A stretch of 33,659 nt of DNA from an uncultured Lachnospiraceae bacterium (GTDB lineage: Bacteria > Bacillota_A > Clostridia > Lachnospirales > Lachnospiraceae), in the NCBI GenBank assembly GCA_910588595.1, contig CAJUQU010000010.1:1-33659 (forward strand), written 5' to 3'. The notes under the pieces were generated by a model. It saw only the letters and a program-made list of their open reading frames with translations. It made no database searches and had not been told where the DNA came from. The position numbers were made by a program, and so were the translations under genes. Below, in pieces: positions 22,779 through 31,015 of this stretch. The first letter of the stretch is position 1. Each line of letters begins with the position of its first letter.

Positions 22779-24488
22779 ATGGAACTTTCACAGGAGGAAA
22801 AGGCTGTCCGGCTGCAGCAGGCGGTGATCAACAGCGCTGTCGAGGAGCTTTCCAACGTATGCGAGGAACTTGGGTATGTGGAGATGGCAGCCCCCGCACT
22901 GGGGCTCGCCTGCCGTTTCCGGGGGCTCGATGCGGTGAAGGTGCTGGTCGATGCGGGGATCACTTTCGATTTTCCGTCGACTGAGGAGATCGAGACAAAA
23001 TACCGCTGCTACATCGGACAGAAGTATGCGAACTACCGCACGAATTACGCGCTGTATCTGCTAAAGATCCTCAGGGGCGGATTGAAAGGCGCCTGCAGTG
23101 TGAAGGGGATGAAGTTCACACAGAATGCAAAGAGGGAGACGGGAAAGCCGCTTCCGATCCTTGCAGATCAGGAGCGGCTAAAGGTGCTCGAGTATCTTAT
23201 ACAAAATAAGGAAAAGCTTTCTTTTCAGCCGGAGGAGATGCTCTTCTACGCGGTCTATGCCAAGGACACGGTCATTTATGAGGCGTTGAAAAAACACGGT
23301 GTCACGCTCTCTGAGAGGCGTGTCGGGATGCTCACGGAGGGCGGCATCGCCACAGATGGCTACTGGCATGAATACGGATCCATGACGGGAAAGCTTGCCG
23401 ATGCGGACTATCTCGAGGTCATGCAGCGGCTTGCCGCGGAGCTTGACGGAAAGCCGTTTTACTATACGGAGAAGATGTTTGATATCACGAAGGCGCGGTT
23501 TCACGATATCGAGATCTTTGAATATTTTCTCTCTCATTTCAGGCAGGAAAAGATGAAGAAATTCCAGATCATACGCAGTCTGATCGATGAAGGTGCCCTG
23601 GATGCGCTGCCGGTCATCGAGCGGCTGGGCTGGCTGGGCGCGCCGCACAAGCGCGACGAGATGATCGAGTACGCTTCCGCAAACAAACGAACCGAGGCGC
23701 TTGCCTGGCTGCTGGACTATAAGAACCGCACGGCTGACTTTGCCGCCGAGCAGGAGAAGGCGGAGAGGAAGATGATGCGCGGGCTGAGTGGGAATCTGGG
23801 CAGGATGCCCTCACCGGATTCTGTCACCGAACTAAAAAAGATATGGAGTTACAGGAAACAGGACGACGGAACGCTGGTGATCACGAACTATAAAGGTACG
23901 GACGCCGAAGTCACAGTGCCGGAACGGATCGGCAAGAGCGTCGTCACAGCGATCGGGAAGGGTGCTTTTGCGGGGGCAGCAGGGAGAGTCGATATCACGA
24001 TCTATGCGACATGGGAGCAGATGAAGCACCGCCAAAAAAACGTCACGAAGATCGCACTGCCGCACACGATCCGGCACATAGGTAAAGGCGCTTTCAGCGA
24101 ACTGCAGGCATTGAGGGAGATCAATATTCCCGAGGGCGTGGAGGAGATTGACGAGTTCGCCTTTTTTGCCTGCAGTTTCCTGAAAAATATTACGATTCCC
24201 GGGACAGTGAAAAAGATTGGAAAACACGCTTTTGCGCAGTGCAGTACACTTGAAAAAGTACAGATCTGCGAGGGGGTTCTCGAGATTGGGGAGCGGGCAT
24301 TTTTGAACTGCCGCAGTTTGAAGGAGGTTCATGTGCCGGAGTCTGTCCGGGAACTGACAACTGCCACAGTCCAGTATGGCAGCGCGGGGTACGAGGTGTT
24401 CAGCGGCTGTCCGGAACTGACGGTGTACTGTCCGTCTGGCAGCAGGGCGGAGGCGTACTGCAGGGAAAAAGGTTTTCGGTATGGATGA
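22779..24488 (+). CDS. Ankyrin-like/LRR_5 (BspA-type) protein, paralogue 2
   Basis: A 569-residue paralogue of the genes on both sides; its first 350 residues align closely with them (VINSAVEELSNV, the ankyrin-like ALGLACRFRGLDAVKVLV, RTNYALYLL, KRDEMIEYA, KNRTADFAAEQEKAE). The LRR_5 array is the shortest of the three, with about four clear units and one divergent last unit interrupted by a TTATVQYGSAGY insertion before CPSGSRAEAYC. The ATG at 22779 follows GGGGGGTATGAAG. An 81-bp gap separates it from paralogue 1 and includes a hairpin (CTCTCGGA/TCCGGGAG) with no T-run. The GC content of this gene is visibly higher than that of paralogue 1, so the copies are not recent. Confidence 0.85.
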   Translation: MELSQEEKAVRLQQAVINSAVEELSNVCEELGYVEMAAPALGLACRFRGLDAVKVLVDAGITFDFPSTEEIETKYRCYIGQKYANYRTNYALYLLKILRGGLKGACSVKGMKFTQNAKRETGKPLPILADQERLKVLEYLIQNKEKLSFQPEEMLFYAVYAKDTVIYEALKKHGVTLSERRVGMLTEGGIATDGYWHEYGSMTGKLADADYLEVMQRLAAELDGKPFYYTEKMFDITKARFHDIEIFEYFLSHFRQEKMKKFQIIRSLIDEGALDALPVIERLGWLGAPHKRDEMIEYASANKRTEALAWLLDYKNRTADFAAEQEKAERKMMRGLSGNLGRMPSPDSVTELKKIWSYRKQDDGTLVITNYKGTDAEVTVPERIGKSVVTAIGKGAFAGAAGRVDITIYATWEQMKHRQKNVTKIALPHTIRHIGKGAFSELQALREINIPEGVEEIDEFAFFACSFLKNITIPGTVKKIGKHAFAQCSTLEKVQICEGVLEIGERAFLNCRSLKEVHVPESVRELTTATVQYGSAGYEVFSGCPELTVYCPSGSRAEAYCREKGFRYG

Positions 24489-24517
24489 AAGAGCGAGCTG
24501 CATGCAGGAGTATAAGG

Positions 24518-26827
24518 ATGGAGATTGCGCAAAAGGAAAAAGCCGCGCTTTTGCAGAGGGCGGTGATCAATGGCTCTGAGGAGGAGCTTTCGAAAATTTA
24601 TGATGCGTTAGGCTATGTGGAGATGTCAGCGCCTGCGCTTGGTCTGGCCTGCAGGTTCCGGGGGCTTGATGTGGTAAGGCTTCTCGTGCGGAAGGGAGCC
24701 TCGTTTGGTTTTCCGTCGACGAAGGAGGCAGCAGAGACGTATCACTGTTATATCGGGACGAAAAAAGGGGATTACCGCACCAATTACTCCGTGTACCTGC
24801 TGAAAGCGTTTGGAAAGCTGCCGATGTACAGTCTGGCAGGCATGATAATGGAACAGCAGATGGAAAGGGAAGACGGCAGTATGCTGTCGTTTCTCCCTGA
24901 TGAAAAACGTGCCGATGTGCTGAGATTTCTTTTGGAAAACAGGGAAAAAATAGCATTTGAGCCCGAAGAACTGTTGTATTATGCGATTTTTTACCGTGAT
25001 ACGGCGCTTGTAAACGAGCTGAAAAGGCAGAATGTAAAGATTCCCGGGAAACGAGTCTGTATCATTGCTGACGGTGCCTTCTCACCGAGCTGGTACTGGG
25101 ATGAGTATGTTGCACTGACACGACGGCTTGCCGGCGAGGAGTATCTCGAAGTGATGCAGCAGCTCGCTGTGGAGCTTGATGGAAGGTTATTTCGCTATAC
25201 AGAAGGTATTTTTGACAGTGCCAGAAATCATTTTTGCAGCGGCGGGGTATTTGAATTTTTTTATGCCCATTTCAACACGGAGAAGATGAATAAGAGTGCG
25301 GTCATGCGCGGTCTGATCGATGAGGGGGCTTTGGAAGCATTTCCGGTCCTGGAGCGGGAAGGGTGGCTTGCCATGCCCAAAAAACGGGATGAGATGATCG
25401 CATACGCGTCAGAGAAGAAAAGGACGGAGATCGTGGCGTGGCTGCTTGAATACAAGAACCGCACTGCGGATCTTGCGGCTGAGCAGAGGAAGGCGGAAAA
25501 GAAGCTGATGCGGGAGCTCAACAGAGCGCCGGACGCTGTCGACGCATTAAAGAAACTGTGGAGCTACAAGAAACAGGAGGACGGTACGCTGATCATCACC
25601 AGCTATAAAGGGACGGACACTGAGGTCACTGTCCCGGAAAAGATCGGCAGAAGCATTGTCACGGCAGTCGGCAGCGCCTTCTCAGGAATGTCTGGTGATG
25701 GAACGCCAAAGATCACGCTTCCCAAAACGCTTCAATATATTGAAAGCTGTGCTTTTCACCGCCTCTGGGGATTGGAGGAGATTCAGATACCTGATGGGGT
25801 GAAGGCAATCGGTGATTTCGCTTTTTATGAATGTGAACGGATCAAGGATATCGCGATTCCGGATCAGGTGAAAAGGATTGGTGAGAGCGCTTTCGAGGGA
25901 TGCCGTATGCTGGAACACATCACCATCCCTGCCCAGGTGAAAACGATCGGCATGTCGGCTTTCGAGGGATGCCGTATGCTGGAACATGTCACCATTTCCG
26001 AGGGTGTGGAGAAGCTTGGTTCGAGGGTGTTCTGGAACTGCAGTTCACTGAAAAGCATCACCATTCCCACAACAGTGGACCGGATCAGCCCGGCGGCATT
26101 TTTTATGTGCAGTCAGCTTGAAGAAGTGGATCTTAGCGAGGGCGTGAGGGAGATCGGACAGTGCGCCTTTGAGGGATGCTGTCTGCTGGCCAGTATCACC
26201 ATCCCCCGAACCGTAGAGGAGATCGGGGACTATGCATTTGACAGATGCCGCGAACTGAAAGATGTGCAGATCCGTGAGGGAGTAACAAAGATCGGTGATC
26301 ATGCCTTTCAGGACTGTACTGCGCTGAAATACATCGAGATTCCCAAAACAGTGGAAAGCATTGGAGCGTATGTATTCTCGGATTGTCAGGCGCTTGTCGG
26401 GCTGGATATTGGTGGGAACGTGAGGGAGTTTGGTGGATATCTTTTTAACAATTGCAGTGCACTGGTGGATATTACGGTTCCCGAGACCGTGGAGAAGATA
26501 GGAGACTTTGCTTTCCGCGGCTGTGTTTCCCTGAAAAGCATCACGATTCCCGAAAATGTGGCAGAGATCGGAAAGGGTGTGTTTATAGGCTGCGGGAATC
26601 TGGAGGAGGTTTGCATCTGCGGGGAAGTGAAGAAGTTTGGGGCAGAAGCATTCTCGGACTGTCCAAATCTGAAAGTGATAAAAATCTGGAACGCTATACC
26701 AAACCGTATCTTGGGCGAGACCTTTGCACAATGCAGGCAGCTGACGGTATCCTGCCCGAGAGGGAGCAGGACAGAAGCGTACTGCACGAAAAAGGGGATC
26801 CCATGTATGGATCTGGTAAGCGGCTGA
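24518..26827 (+). CDS. Ankyrin-like/LRR_5 (BspA-type) protein, paralogue 3
   Basis: The longest paralogue at 769 residues, with the same N-terminal plan (ALGLACRFRGLDVVRLLV at about 40-57; KNRTADLAAEQRKAEKK; LKKLWSYKKQEDGT) and about 15 consecutive LRR_5 units from roughly 400 to 745, ending in CPRGSRTEAYC. Units 3 and 4 share SAFEGCRMLEH exactly, also at the DNA level. The start at 24518 is chosen from paralogue alignment and the AGGAGTATAAGG upstream; an earlier ATG at 24485 overlaps the end of paralogue 2. The gene begins 29 bp after paralogue 2 and ends 17 bp before the MoxR gene. No signal peptide, so it is unlike surface BspA proteins and should work in the cytoplasm. Confidence 0.87.
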   Translation: MEIAQKEKAALLQRAVINGSEEELSKIYDALGYVEMSAPALGLACRFRGLDVVRLLVRKGASFGFPSTKEAAETYHCYIGTKKGDYRTNYSVYLLKAFGKLPMYSLAGMIMEQQMEREDGSMLSFLPDEKRADVLRFLLENREKIAFEPEELLYYAIFYRDTALVNELKRQNVKIPGKRVCIIADGAFSPSWYWDEYVALTRRLAGEEYLEVMQQLAVELDGRLFRYTEGIFDSARNHFCSGGVFEFFYAHFNTEKMNKSAVMRGLIDEGALEAFPVLEREGWLAMPKKRDEMIAYASEKKRTEIVAWLLEYKNRTADLAAEQRKAEKKLMRELNRAPDAVDALKKLWSYKKQEDGTLIITSYKGTDTEVTVPEKIGRSIVTAVGSAFSGMSGDGTPKITLPKTLQYIESCAFHRLWGLEEIQIPDGVKAIGDFAFYECERIKDIAIPDQVKRIGESAFEGCRMLEHITIPAQVKTIGMSAFEGCRMLEHVTISEGVEKLGSRVFWNCSSLKSITIPTTVDRISPAAFFMCSQLEEVDLSEGVREIGQCAFEGCCLLASITIPRTVEEIGDYAFDRCRELKDVQIREGVTKIGDHAFQDCTALKYIEIPKTVESIGAYVFSDCQALVGLDIGGNVREFGGYLFNNCSALVDITVPETVEKIGDFAFRGCVSLKSITIPENVAEIGKGVFIGCGNLEEVCICGEVKKFGAEAFSDCPNLKVIKIWNAIPNRILGETFAQCRQLTVSCPRGSRTEAYCTKKGIPCMDLVSG
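25889..25986 (+). repeat. Direct repeat of an LRR unit inside paralogue 3
   Basis: A 29-bp stretch at 25889-25917 recurs without change at 25958-25986, exactly 69 bp (23 codons) away. It encodes AFEGCRMLEH both times. Other neighbouring units have diverged at the DNA level, so this pair looks like a recent unit duplication or conversion. Confidence 0.85.
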
Positions 26828-26844
26828 GGACAAGGAGGTAGAAA

Positions 26845-28356
26845 ATGAATATCAAGCAGGCGAAGGAAGATATCAAAAACGCGGTATCTGCCTATCTTAC
26901 AAAAGACCAGTTTGGAAACTATGTGATACCGGTTGAGCGGCAGCGTCCCGTTTTTCTGATGGGGGCGCCGGGCATCGGCAAGACAGCCATCATGGAGCAG
27001 ATCGCGCAGGAGCTGCAGATCGGACTTATCAGCTACTCCATGACGCACCACACCCGGCAGTCGGCGCTGGGGCTTCCGTTCATTGTCAGGAAAAACTATG
27101 GCGGCGAGGAGTACAGCGTCAGTGAGTACACGATGAGCGAGATCATCGCGTCGATCTATGACCTGATGGAAGTGACTGGATTGAAGGAGGGGATCCTGTT
27201 TCTCGATGAGATCAACTGTGTGTCGGAGACGCTCGCGCCCTCGATGCTGCAGTTTTTGCAGTACAAAACATTTGGACGTCACAGCGTTCCCGGCGGGTGG
27301 ATCGTCGTCACTGCGGGAAATCCGCCGGAGTACAACAATTCCGTGCGCGAGTTTGACATCGTGACATGGGACAGGCTCAAGCGGATCGACGTGGAGGCGG
27401 ACTACGAGGTCTGGAAAGAGTACGCCTACGCCAGGGGGATCCACCCTGCGGTCACGACGTACCTGGATATCAAAAAAGATGATTTTTACAGGATAGAGAC
27501 CACTGTGGACGGCAAGAGCTTTGTGACCGCCCGGGGCTGGAGCGACCTCTCCGACATGGTAAAGCTGTATGAACAGAAGGAGATTGCGGTCACGGAGCAG
27601 CTTGTCGTTCAGTACCTGCAGAACAAGAAGATCGCCAAGAACTTTGCAGTGTACTTTGATCTGTTCAGGAAATACCGGTCCGACTACCAGGTCGACAAGA
27701 TCCTTGCCGGAAAAGCCGGAAAGGAGATCACGGCGCGCGCAAAGGCGGCAAAATTTGACGAGCGCCTGTCCCTGCTGGGACTGCTGGTCGATGCGCTGGT
27801 CGGCGCGCTGCGGGAAGTGACCGCGCAGGAGGGGGCAGTCATGGAGCTGGTAAACTGTCTGCGGCTGATGCGGGCGGATTTCGTTGTCGAGAGCAATTTC
27901 CTGGAAGTCGTCAGCCGGCAGATCGAGGCGGAAAAGAACGCGGTCACAGTCGGGAAAAAGGCTGGCAATCTCTCCGCGGACCGCGAGTACATACTGAACC
28001 TTACGATCGCTGCCCTGGGCGAGCAGCTCGAACTGACTGCCCAGAAAGCGCCGGCAAGCGGGGATGCGGCGTTCAAGCTGCTGAAATCTGATTTTGATAA
28101 GCGAAAAAAGGCGCTCACCAAACTTGTCACCAGGACAGACAGTGATCTGACAAACACGTTCCGGTTCTGCGAGGAGGCATTTGAGGCGGGCAGCCAGGAG
28201 CTTCTGATCCTGGTGACAGAGCTCACTGCCAACAGCTATGCGGCACATTATATCGGGAAATATGGCTGTCAGGAGTATTTCAAACACAATAAGGACATGC
28301 TGTTCACAGAGCGCAAGAAGGATATCCTGGCGGAGATCGATGAGTTGATGAAGTGA
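26845..28356 (+). CDS. MoxR-type AAA+ ATPase
   Basis: A 503-residue cytoplasmic ATPase. Walker A is GAPGIGKT (40-47), Walker B is ILFLDE (117-122), and the sensor-like VVTAGNPPEYNNSVREFD with WDRLKRIDVE follows, all in the MoxR style of the helix-2-insert AAA+ group. The region after about 230 is helical and not recognised, with KSFVTARGWSDL as the last family-like motif. AAGGAGG precedes the start, 17 bp after paralogue 3. MoxR ATPases act as chaperones with VWA proteins; the only VWA protein here is the first gene of the same row, so the pair encloses the three LRR genes. That they function together is inferred from order and strand. Confidence 0.9.
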   Translation: MNIKQAKEDIKNAVSAYLTKDQFGNYVIPVERQRPVFLMGAPGIGKTAIMEQIAQELQIGLISYSMTHHTRQSALGLPFIVRKNYGGEEYSVSEYTMSEIIASIYDLMEVTGLKEGILFLDEINCVSETLAPSMLQFLQYKTFGRHSVPGGWIVVTAGNPPEYNNSVREFDIVTWDRLKRIDVEADYEVWKEYAYARGIHPAVTTYLDIKKDDFYRIETTVDGKSFVTARGWSDLSDMVKLYEQKEIAVTEQLVVQYLQNKKIAKNFAVYFDLFRKYRSDYQVDKILAGKAGKEITARAKAAKFDERLSLLGLLVDALVGALREVTAQEGAVMELVNCLRLMRADFVVESNFLEVVSRQIEAEKNAVTVGKKAGNLSADREYILNLTIAALGEQLELTAQKAPASGDAAFKLLKSDFDKRKKALTKLVTRTDSDLTNTFRFCEEAFEAGSQELLILVTELTANSYAAHYIGKYGCQEYFKHNKDMLFTERKKDILAEIDELMK

Positions 28357-28736
28357 GAGAACACGCCAGGGAACCTGTCAGCGGAGAACCAGCGGGCAGG
28401 GCATTGTGTGATATGCTGAATACACTCTTTGCGACGAATCTCAATGATCGCGAGCGATTTGAAAGATTGACGGATAATTTTCAGGTGACGGTAGACAATG
28501 ATCTGAAGGAGGATGTGAGAACAATGTGCAATTTAGGACAGGGGCTATTAGAAAAGGGAGAAGCGCTCGGAGAAGCACGCGGAGAAGCGCGTGGAGAGAA
28601 GAAAAAAGAGATTGAAAATATCATAAGCTTTTATATGGATGGCGATTCGGTCGAGCGTCTGGCGAAAGTGATGAAGAAATCGGAAACGGAGATCAGGCAG
28701 GTTCTTGTTGAGCACGGGGTGTCTCTGGAGCATTGA
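28353..28736 (+). pseudogene. C-terminal remnant of an Rpn-type nuclease/transposase protein
   Basis: The frame encodes 127 residues resembling only the tail of the PD-(D/E)XK Rpn family: MCNLGQGLLEKGEALGEARG (residues about 58-77), the characteristic GEARGEARGE repeats, then a helical segment ISFYMDGDSVERLAKVMKKS. The nuclease core that should come first is absent, and the frame opens with a GTG that overlaps the MoxR stop with no separate ribosome site. I therefore regard it as a decayed fragment; an alternative is a small standalone tail protein translated from the ATG at 28413. It is the last item of the cluster before the DNA-repair gene. Confidence 0.6.
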
Positions 28737-28762
28737 TCAATAAAAACAGGAGACAGGATGAC

Positions 28763-29296
28763 ATGCAGTATATACAGTATTACGATTCGCCGCTTGGCAG
28801 GATCACGCTTGCAAGTGACGGGGAAAAACTGTCGGGATTGTGGTTTGAGAATCAGAAATATTATGGAAGTACGCTTTCGGAAGAGAGGGAACTGAAAAAA
28901 CTTCCTGTTTTTGATCAGACTGGTCAATGGCTTGACCTGTATTTCAGGGGGCAGGAGCCGGATTTCATACCGCCGCTGTCCATGGAAGGGACACCCTTCC
29001 GCAAGTCTGTGTGGGAGATCATGCTCAGGATTCCATACGGACAGACGATGGCGTACGGCGCGATCGCAAAAGAGATCGCAGCGCAGAGAGGGATTGGGCA
29101 GATGTCGGCGCACGCAGTCGGCAGCGCAGTCAGTCACAATCCGATCTCGATCATCATACCGTGCCACAGGGTTGTCGGGGCAAACGGCAGTCTGACGGGC
29201 TATGCGGGCGGCATCGACAAAAAGGTGCGCCTCCTGACACTCGAGCAGGCAGATCTGTCAAAGCTTTTTGTTCCGACGAAAGGGACGGCACTGTAG
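28763..29296 (+). CDS. ogt: Methylated-DNA-protein-cysteine methyltransferase
   Basis: A 177-residue suicide enzyme that repairs O6-alkylguanine by moving the alkyl group to its own cysteine. The active-site IPCHRVVG carries C134; the upstream helix-turn-helix (PYGQTMAYGAIAKEI, then MSAHAVGSAVSHNP) and the GYAGGIDKK loop complete the family signature. It has the single-domain Ogt layout without an Ada activator domain. I chose ATG 28763 because AGGAGACAGGA precedes it; an in-frame upstream ATG at 28733 overlaps the end of the Rpn remnant. Its stop is 4 bp from the stop of the converging TfoX-type gene, and no terminator separates them. Confidence 0.94.
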   Translation: MQYIQYYDSPLGRITLASDGEKLSGLWFENQKYYGSTLSEERELKKLPVFDQTGQWLDLYFRGQEPDFIPPLSMEGTPFRKSVWEIMLRIPYGQTMAYGAIAKEIAAQRGIGQMSAHAVGSAVSHNPISIIIPCHRVVGANGSLTGYAGGIDKKVRLLTLEQADLSKLFVPTKGTAL

Positions 29297-29300
29297 GGGC

Positions 29301-29540
29301 TCACTTCTTTAGGGAGTCGCTGAATTCTTTCAGTTCTTTTTTCGTTGTTTCCGAAAGACAGTTAAATTCAGTGTTGAGGATCGCGCCCTCCAATGCGTAC
29401 AAATGTACCAGACAGAGCTGGGGATAGGCGGCTTTCAATTTAAGGAATGCCTGCCTCGAGCCGGTCTCGCTCAGCTTTTCCGCGGAGTCGATGCCGACAG
29501 TCGTCAGTTTTTTTGCCATTTCGGTTCCGATATTCATCAT
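29301..29540 (-). CDS. TfoX/Sxy C-terminal-domain protein
   Basis: A small protein of about 79 residues that consists of just the TfoX C-terminal helical domain: MNIGTEMAKKLTTVGIDSAEKL, LKAAYPQLCLVHLYALEGAI and a basic/acidic end (KKELKEFSDSL). The N-terminal TfoX domain found in Gammaproteobacterial competence regulators is missing, as in many standalone Clostridia versions. The frame is open up to an ATG at 29639, but the extra residues do not resemble the family and the region overlaps the promoter of the XRE gene, so I prefer the ATG at 29540; neither start has a strong ribosome site. Role unknown; helix-hairpin-helix-like nucleic acid binding is a guess from family. Confidence 0.75.
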   Translation of the reverse strand: MMNIGTEMAKKLTTVGIDSAEKLSETGSRQAFLKLKAAYPQLCLVHLYALEGAILNTEFNCLSETTKKELKEFSDSLKK

Positions 29541-29620
29541 ACCAAAAACCAAAAGAATGCGAATTTCGTAGGTACACAACTGTGGGTTGCGTTTTGCTGA
29601 AAAAAACAACCTGTCATGTA

Positions 29621-29649
29621 TGGACTTGGCATTCTGCATCAGCTATAAT
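29621..29649 (+). promoter_or_regulatory. Promoter of the XRE regulator
   Basis: TGGACT (29621-29626) and a perfect TATAAT (29644-29649), 17-bp spacer. It predicts a leader of about 37 nt ending in AAAGGAG before the start codon. Confidence 0.55.
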
Positions 29650-29692
29650 GATTTCGTGACATAGAATCGCGTTGGCAAAGGAGAAAATGAAT

Positions 29693-30943
29693 ATGTTTGA
29701 GGTCAAAAAAATGGGGGAGCAGATCGCACATCTGCGCAGGAGACACAGCTACACGCAGGAACAGCTTGCGGACGAATTGAAGGTATCACCTCAGGCGGTC
29801 AGCAAATGGGAGAACGGAAGAGCAGTGCCCGAGGCAGCGATACTCTGTGAGTTATCCAGAATTTTCAATTGCTCTGTGGATAGGATCCTTGATCCGTCGT
29901 CAAGCGTTCTGCGCAATATGGATTTTGATTATCAATTCCTTGTCAAGCCGCGGATCCCTGTAGCTGATTACGCAGGACCCGAGTGGCCAAAAAGCATCGC
30001 ATCTGCCTCTTTTTTGACGGCAGTTAAATTGTTTTTTGGATTGGAGCAGCGCAGGGACAGCAAGGGCTGTCAGATGAATGATGACGAGGAGTATATCTTG
30101 CAGTCGGCGATCACGAATGTATGTTTTAGATATTCCTATGCACCTGACCAGTATATTCATGACAGCTTTTTGATATACGGTTTGGATTATGAGATGCATT
30201 CAAGGGCAGATTATCCAGAAGATGAATTTATAGCACTCGCCCGCAAACAGATTGAACACGGATATCCTGTCATAATCATTCCGAAAGCGTATACGGATAC
30301 TATTTTTGCCGTCGGTTTTTCTGACCATGGACATCGTTTGATCGGATTGGGTTTTTTGGAGGGAGACGATCAAAAGAATGCAAAAATAAATTTTGACCAG
30401 CTTGATCAATATGCCGGTTGGTACAAGTCTGACTGTGATCTGATGATCCTTCAACCTTCAGATGAAACAATGCCGTTGGCTGAGGCGTGTGCCAATGCGC
30501 TCTTTCGAGGGATAAAACTGTTATCAAACAATGTTCATTGCGGGGAAGATAAAATGCAGGGGTACGGCGGGGTCATCTACCGAAATTGGCGCGGTTTGTT
30601 AAGGGAGGAAAATCAAAGGGATGCAGACCAGATCAAGTGTGTATTTCCGCATGCGTTCATTCACTATGAGAATAAATTGAGAACGAAACAGTTTTTGGAA
30701 CTGTGCGGCAGCGTGATCCACGGTATCGATAAAGAATTAATGGCTTTGGCAGTCGATCAATATCATGACATTGTCGCCTCGGCAGCGGAAATAGCGACGA
30801 TCGCGCATCATCGTGATGCGCTGCCAAAAGACTCCCTGAAAGAAAAAAGAAATCAGATGATCGAGATGCTGCGCAGGAGCAGTGAGCAGGAAGAACTTGC
30901 CTTACAGTATATACAGAAGGCGGCAGCATCCATTCAGATATAA
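29693..30943 (+). CDS. XRE-family regulator with large unrecognised C-terminal domain
   Basis: A 416-residue protein. Residues about 5-60 form a helix-turn-helix of the Cro/C1 type (YTQEQLADELKVSPQAVSKW, then ENGRAVPE), so DNA binding is firm. The remaining 340 residues are globular and not recognised; segments such as YPVIIIPKAYTDTIFAVGFSDHGHRLIGLG recall cysteine-peptidase-like or BtrH-like folds of sensor regions, but I cannot place it. A C-terminal helical part with RRSSEQEELALQYIQKAA ends the protein. The ATG at 29693 gives a 9-bp spacing from AAGGAG; the ATG at 29687 and a TTG at 29672 are in frame too. It is divergent from the TfoX-type gene, and its target is unknown. Confidence 0.85.
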   Translation: MFEVKKMGEQIAHLRRRHSYTQEQLADELKVSPQAVSKWENGRAVPEAAILCELSRIFNCSVDRILDPSSSVLRNMDFDYQFLVKPRIPVADYAGPEWPKSIASASFLTAVKLFFGLEQRRDSKGCQMNDDEEYILQSAITNVCFRYSYAPDQYIHDSFLIYGLDYEMHSRADYPEDEFIALARKQIEHGYPVIIIPKAYTDTIFAVGFSDHGHRLIGLGFLEGDDQKNAKINFDQLDQYAGWYKSDCDLMILQPSDETMPLAEACANALFRGIKLLSNNVHCGEDKMQGYGGVIYRNWRGLLREENQRDADQIKCVFPHAFIHYENKLRTKQFLELCGSVIHGIDKELMALAVDQYHDIVASAAEIATIAHHRDALPKDSLKEKRNQMIEMLRRSSEQEELALQYIQKAAASIQI

Positions 30944-31015
30944 ATATGCATTGCAGACTTTGGAAACAAGTATGATATGGCAGAAATGCCAAGTTGGGTC
31001 AGGAGGAGAAAGATC

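Noticed and set aside
26386..28287. Long minus-strand open frame (633 codons) opposite the MoxR gene and paralogue 3
   Set aside because: Its translation has no recognisable motif and it lies opposite two genes with clear family motifs and ribosome sites; it is a shadow of their codon bias.
28556..28605. Short tandem repeat as a regulatory element
   Set aside because: It encodes the GEARGEARGE repeat typical of Rpn-family tails.
30690..30712. Third copy of the TTTTGGAAC leader-loop motif
   Set aside because: It lies inside the XRE coding sequence, lacks the TGCACA half and has no pairing arms.
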